Assembly: GCA_944990035.1 (NCBI GenBank)
Contig: CALYLX010000157.1
Location: 310,001-374,000 of the forward strand
Reading direction: 5' to 3'
DNA from: Clitopilus passeckerianus
Taxonomy: Eukaryota; Basidiomycota; Agaricomycetes; Agaricales; Entolomataceae
Length of the DNA: 64,000 nt
The notes under the pieces are model-generated. The model did not search any database and was not told the DNA's origin. It saw nothing but the letters and a program-made list of their open reading frames with translations. Both the position numbers and the translations under genes were made by a program. Below are positions 60,532 through 64,000 of this stretch, one piece after another; positions within the stretch are counted from its first letter, which is position 1, and every line of letters begins with the position of its first letter.

Positions 60532-61702
60532 TCAATAATCGGTCTTGAAGCAGTAGTTCTTGTGTCCAATTAACTTGCGGCTCGATATCAGGGGAATTCC
60601 AATGTTCTTTCTGATGAGCGACAGAGCACTGCGCAGCATTCCTCAATCAGCTTTTTGAGGTAATCAGACACGGTCTAGCTATAGGACCCACATATTGGAC
60701 CGTGAGGCACCTGAGAGAAAAAGGAAGAATCAGTATTCAGATAGCCAAAGTGAGAGAAGGTTGCGAAGTCGTAACTGACTTTGAACATGCTTTTGAATTG
60801 TCTTTCTTCTTGCAGCCGTGCATACCACAAGTCTCCCATCCCTTCATATATTTTCGGCTAACTTTCAGCCCCGAGTTGAGACCCGTTATTTCTCGCGCAT
60901 GATCGAAGATGATTCCAATGGGGACGGCCGTGGGCATTCCGATATCATTCAGCGGGTAGTTTATAGGTCCCCATCTAATCAGCCATGGTTTCAGTCCTTC
61001 CTTGATGTCGTCGGGTAAAATGGTCTCCTTGTCCTCGTCCTTTGCGCATACGACCAGAATAGTAGAAAGAACAAAAAGCACTTTGGAGAGTTGAGTCTTG
61101 TAACACATCGTCGTGTCTGGGACTTGGCGATCCCAAACAGGTGCCACAGAAACGATTCGTTCAGCCAGGGTTCTGGCCAGAAGCTTCTTCTCTGATGCGG
61201 GAGGCTTTCGCGATCGTAGGTACTTGCTGAAGTAACGTGTAGTTAGAAGTTAACAGAAAGCTCGAGAGTAACCGTTGTCCAAGAGAAGCTGTTGTTTCTG
61301 AAACTCGTCCGTACAATCGGCGGGAACTGATATGTCAAGGAATTTGTCGATGACCTCAGGAAGTATTTTGCGGCAAACTCAGAAATGAACCTGAATTCGC
61401 CTGCTCGGGCGTAGAAATGGCGATAAACGCTAATCTGCCATTCAAAGATTGGAGCGTCTCAGCCGATACTCAGAAGGTTACTTACCGGTCCACTTGGAGC
61501 CATCAACTTCCCCACTTCAGATAGGTAGAACCGGGGGCGCGGAGGCCTTGATGCTGGCCTTTCAAGCCCTAGTGGTGTACGGTCAGCCAGGGCAATATAC
61601 AGGGAAAGAGAGGACAACACCTAGCCAGTCTGCCAACATATCTGCATTCACGTTCTTGTCGTCTTCGGTCAACGCATCCTCCATAGTCGCATCAGGCGCC
61701 AT
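60532..61702 (-). pseudogene. MYND-finger gene, array copy 5 (several lesions)
   Basis: The N-terminal part MAPDATMEDALTEDDKNVN, ADMLADWLG is seen from 61702 (true start uncertain). Then FISEFAAKY is followed by a one-nucleotide loss; the homologue LPEVIDKFLDIS is in another frame. Next, an in-frame TAA replaces a glutamate codon (SRAFC*LLTTRYFSKYL). The middle is open: RTLAERIVSVAPVWDRQ, LKPWLIRWGPINYPL, GWETCGMHGCKKKDNSKACS. The finger CSVAHQKEHWNSPDI is then cut by another shift before GHKNYCFKTDY. The conserved upstream box is present. At least three independent lesions mark this as a pseudogene. Confidence 0.7.
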
Positions 61703-62147
61703 CTTGAGTAGGGCAAAGGGCAAGGCGCACAAGTAGATCTATGCCGAGGCTACACACCATGGCGGCGGCCATTACGAGCAGCGCAGGTTTATGATAATGG
61801 TAGTATGGTGAGGCCGACGTTGACTGTGTCGAAGACGAGAAGCATCCTCACGTTTCAACCTGCCCTAAAGCAGAGAAGTCATCTTCTGGATCAACCCCAG
61901 CTCATTAAGGCAAGGGAAAGGCCGTAAAGGGACTTTTACGCCTAAGAGAGACGTTGAAGCTGTGTTCTTAGTTTCATGAAGCTGCAAGTATAAATAACAA
62001 GTATCCGACGGCCTAGAACGCGCATATATCCTCCCTTTGACGATTTAATTTTTAGTGACCTTGCGACCATCCGGCAAAATTCCATGAGAGTTCTTCACGC
62101 TGCAGGAACAGGATCAGCAACGGAGCATAGTCCTGGTGGAAAGCAAC
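61703..62147. other. Spacer with upstream box of MYND copy 5
   Basis: Contains the box at 61851-61871. No further feature recognised before the next minus-strand gene. Confidence 0.4.
61851..61871 (-). promoter_or_regulatory. Conserved upstream box, MYND copy 5
   Basis: CGTTTCAACC then TGCCCTAAAGC, about 150 bp upstream of the first in-frame Met. It differs from the copy 2 box at one or two positions. Confidence 0.5.
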
Positions 62148-62638
62148 TTACGCGTCCGTGACCCAAGACGCGTATGGGTGAAAAAATTCATGTGCAAATT
62201 GGCGCGCATTGCTGGGTTTCTTCTTATCCTTGAATAATTGGAACCACGCCCAATGCAAATCAGCGATTACAGCTCCCTTGACGCCTGAGCGTTTGAGCCA
62301 AGCAACCTTGAACTCGTTCGAACAGAGGTAATCTGCCGCAGGCTTGGAGGGGTGGGGCCGCCATTAGCACCGTGGGGAGAGGCATACGTGCAGTGTCAAC
62401 TCACGTTGATCCATTCGATAGGAGCAGGAGGGTAGTGAAGATAGAACACAAAGATGCCTGCAGATTGTCTCCAGAATGCTTCGCCGCTGAAAGAATCAAT
62501 CGTATGGTCGCTGTAACGGCCCTTGGCCTTGCGATCTGCGATAGAAGGTAGGACATGTCCTCGTAATTGATTGGAGACGTCCGTCTCTGGTATGTCCTTG
62601 AGTGTGTCATATGGTGGTTCGCCGTGGTAGAAATGCAT
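62148..62638 (-). CDS. Hypothetical small two-exon protein
   Basis: Exon 1 starts at 62638 (MHFYHGEPPYDTLKDIPETD) and ends EWIN at a GTGAGT donor. An acceptor at CTCCAAG keeps frame into PAADYLCSNEFKVAWLKRSG, then IADLHWAWFQLFKDKKKPSN and the end FFHPYASWVTDA, stop 62148. The composition (many Trp, His, Phe) is that of a folded soluble domain. No signal peptide or membrane segment is seen. I do not recognise the family; the start could lie further upstream in an undetected exon. Confidence 0.5.
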
Positions 62639-63182
62639 CTCGACGCTGGCCGTTTTCAGTGATCCTTAGGGTATCGAAAATGTATTGTTGGAATGTGAAT
62701 CCAGAACGTCCGGGGATTTGCGCTCTAGTGACAAGCTAAAGTTCGAAGTGACAACCAAACAAGGATTGACTGTGACAGAGAAGGCGCCAAGGTACGTCCA
62801 AGGGTGCTTCAGTTTCCAGCAGATCTCTCAGAAATAAAGGCCAAGCAGACCATAGCACTAAAAAAGTGGATTTCAAGCGTTTTCATGTCATTACAAGCTT
62901 TAGGGTTACAGTTCTGATGAAAGTATGCTCACTTCAGAAATTGTGGTCACAGATTTAGTTTAGGGCCGGTCGATCGCATGAGTGGATGGATATCTTCTGA
63001 CCTTGAAGGTCGCCCATCGACCCATTAGTATGGAGTAGGTGACGAATGATTCTATTGCCTTTGTAAAATACAAGCTTTGACTACCCGGAATGAAATGATA
63101 AATATCTATAGAATCCACGCACGTTATCTTCTGCGGATGTCTCCAGCCACACATCCCAGTACCCAATGACAGCAATACACAC
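62639..63182. other. Intergenic, nothing recognised
   Basis: No ORF with recognisable features on either strand. Confidence 0.4.
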
Positions 63183-64000
63183 TCATGACTCTGTGGATGG
63201 CTCCTCTCCCTCGAGGCTATTCCATTTCCCGGATGATGACTCTCCCTCTACCTGTACGCCAAACCAAACTCTTCCACGTGGTAGTATGATTGTCTTTAGC
63301 GTTGGGCAGGATAGATGCCATAGCTGCGCAATGTCTTTCTCTTCTTCAGCCGTTGACTGATCATCCGTGGCTGCCATAAATGTGATGTACTGCAAACAGA
63401 ATCAGAATGCCTGGTTCACTATATTGAATAATAGGATTTACCTGCAAATTCTTGAACCCAGCTAGCTTGGGCCCTGATTCACGCAAGAGTGTCTGCAGGA
63501 GAACATCAGCACAAGTTGCAACGGCACGATTTCGGACAGCAACTCACATTCGTATACTCCGAGAGCAGAATCACGATATGCAGCGCCTCCAACTGCGGGA
63601 ACCTGACCGCAAGCTCCGAAAGCAAATAATCCGGAGCAGCAGGGTCAAAGCTCATAATGCTCAGCCTCTTCATCGTCGCCTTGCCCAACTCCAGCGCACA
63701 CAGGCTCTCCGCCGCCCTCTCCGGGAACAAAGCAATCGACGCAGCTTGAATGGGCCGATTGCGGACAACAGTCATTATGATATCCGGACCCCCGTGCACC
63801 GTGCGTAGCGAGGTGAGATTGGGCAATGCATCTACGGGCAACGGGAAGTCGTGCGACCTCGACGTACTCGTCGACGCCGATAGAAATGTGGGTACGAATA
63901 CCTCCGCGTCGAATCCACGGAGTGTAAGGTCGGTGATTGTGGGTTGCGTTGAGAGGAAAGCCGCTAGTGGAGGCTTGCACGGCATTGATGTCGCGAAGTA
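63183..64000 (-). CDS. LRR/F-box-type protein, 3' part (runs off window)
   Basis: Minus-strand exons, with the 5' end beyond 64000. The largest (to about 63550) has leucine-rich-repeat-like strands: PTITDLTLRGFDAEV, LPNLTSLRTVHGGPD, ATMKRLSIMSFD and FPQLEALHIVILLSEY. A short exon gives LLRESGPKLAGFKNLQ, and the last one YITFMAATDDQS...LWHLSCPTLKTIILPRG ends at 63183. This pattern is usual for the C-terminal half of mushroom F-box/LRR proteins; the F-box itself would lie outside the window. Family assignment is by repeat pattern only. Confidence 0.65.

Overview
The window looks like nuclear DNA of a mushroom-forming basidiomycete (Agaricomycetes). Genes are split by many short introns (about 40-60 nt, GT...AG, usually with a CTRAY branch site). 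Typical families are present: questin-oxidase-like (PF14027), Crinkler-type N-terminal domain, F-box/LRR proteins, MYND-finger proteins, GRDP-like (formerly DUF1399) proteins and a SulP-STAS-cNMP transporter. No plasmid, phage or CRISPR features were seen. All coordinates come from reading the DNA by eye; splice sites were placed by consensus and by keeping the protein frame.

Layout. 1-21.9 kb is mostly a housekeeping block: DAP1/MAPR heme protein (1.5-2.2), questin-oxidase-like enzyme (4.6-6.4), Crinkler-domain ORF (6.6-7.0, minus), F-box protein (7.1-8.6, minus), alpha/beta hydrolase (9.7-10.8), DH-PH RhoGEF (11.1-15.2), CFIm25 pre-mRNA cleavage factor (15.4-16.6, minus) and a SulP/STAS/cyclic-nucleotide transporter (16.9-21.9).

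22-34 kb is an unusual accessory block. Two diverged paralogous charged coiled-coil genes (22.3-24.8 and 31.1-33.6, both minus) enclose a 6 kb interval with two 57-aa cysteine-rich paralogues and a pseudokinase-like gene. In both coiled-coil genes the inferred start codon is cut by an intron (AT|G).

34.5-49.7 kb holds two GRDP-like paralogues in inverted (convergent) orientation. They enclose a MurQ-type etherase/GlcNAc-kinase fusion, a Rab18 GTPase, a small-molecule-kinase-like protein, an F-box pseudogene and two copies of a tRNA-like repeat. After that come a single-TM protein (50.3-51.0) and a ZIP metal transporter with a probable 1-nt frame break (51.5-53.5, minus).

54-61.9 kb is a tandem array of five MYND-finger paralogues on the minus strand, showing birth-and-death evolution: copies 1 and 2 are open, copies 3-5 are broken. 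A conserved GACCTGCCCTAAAGCC-like box lies upstream of several copies, and a 178-bp MITE with TTA duplications sits between copies 4 and 5. The right end has a small unrecognised gene (62.1-62.6) and the 3' part of an LRR/F-box-type gene that runs off the window (63.2-64.0).

The genes do not form one pathway. The strongest candidates for something undescribed are the coiled-coil/Cys-rich/pseudokinase block and the MYND array with its shared upstream box.
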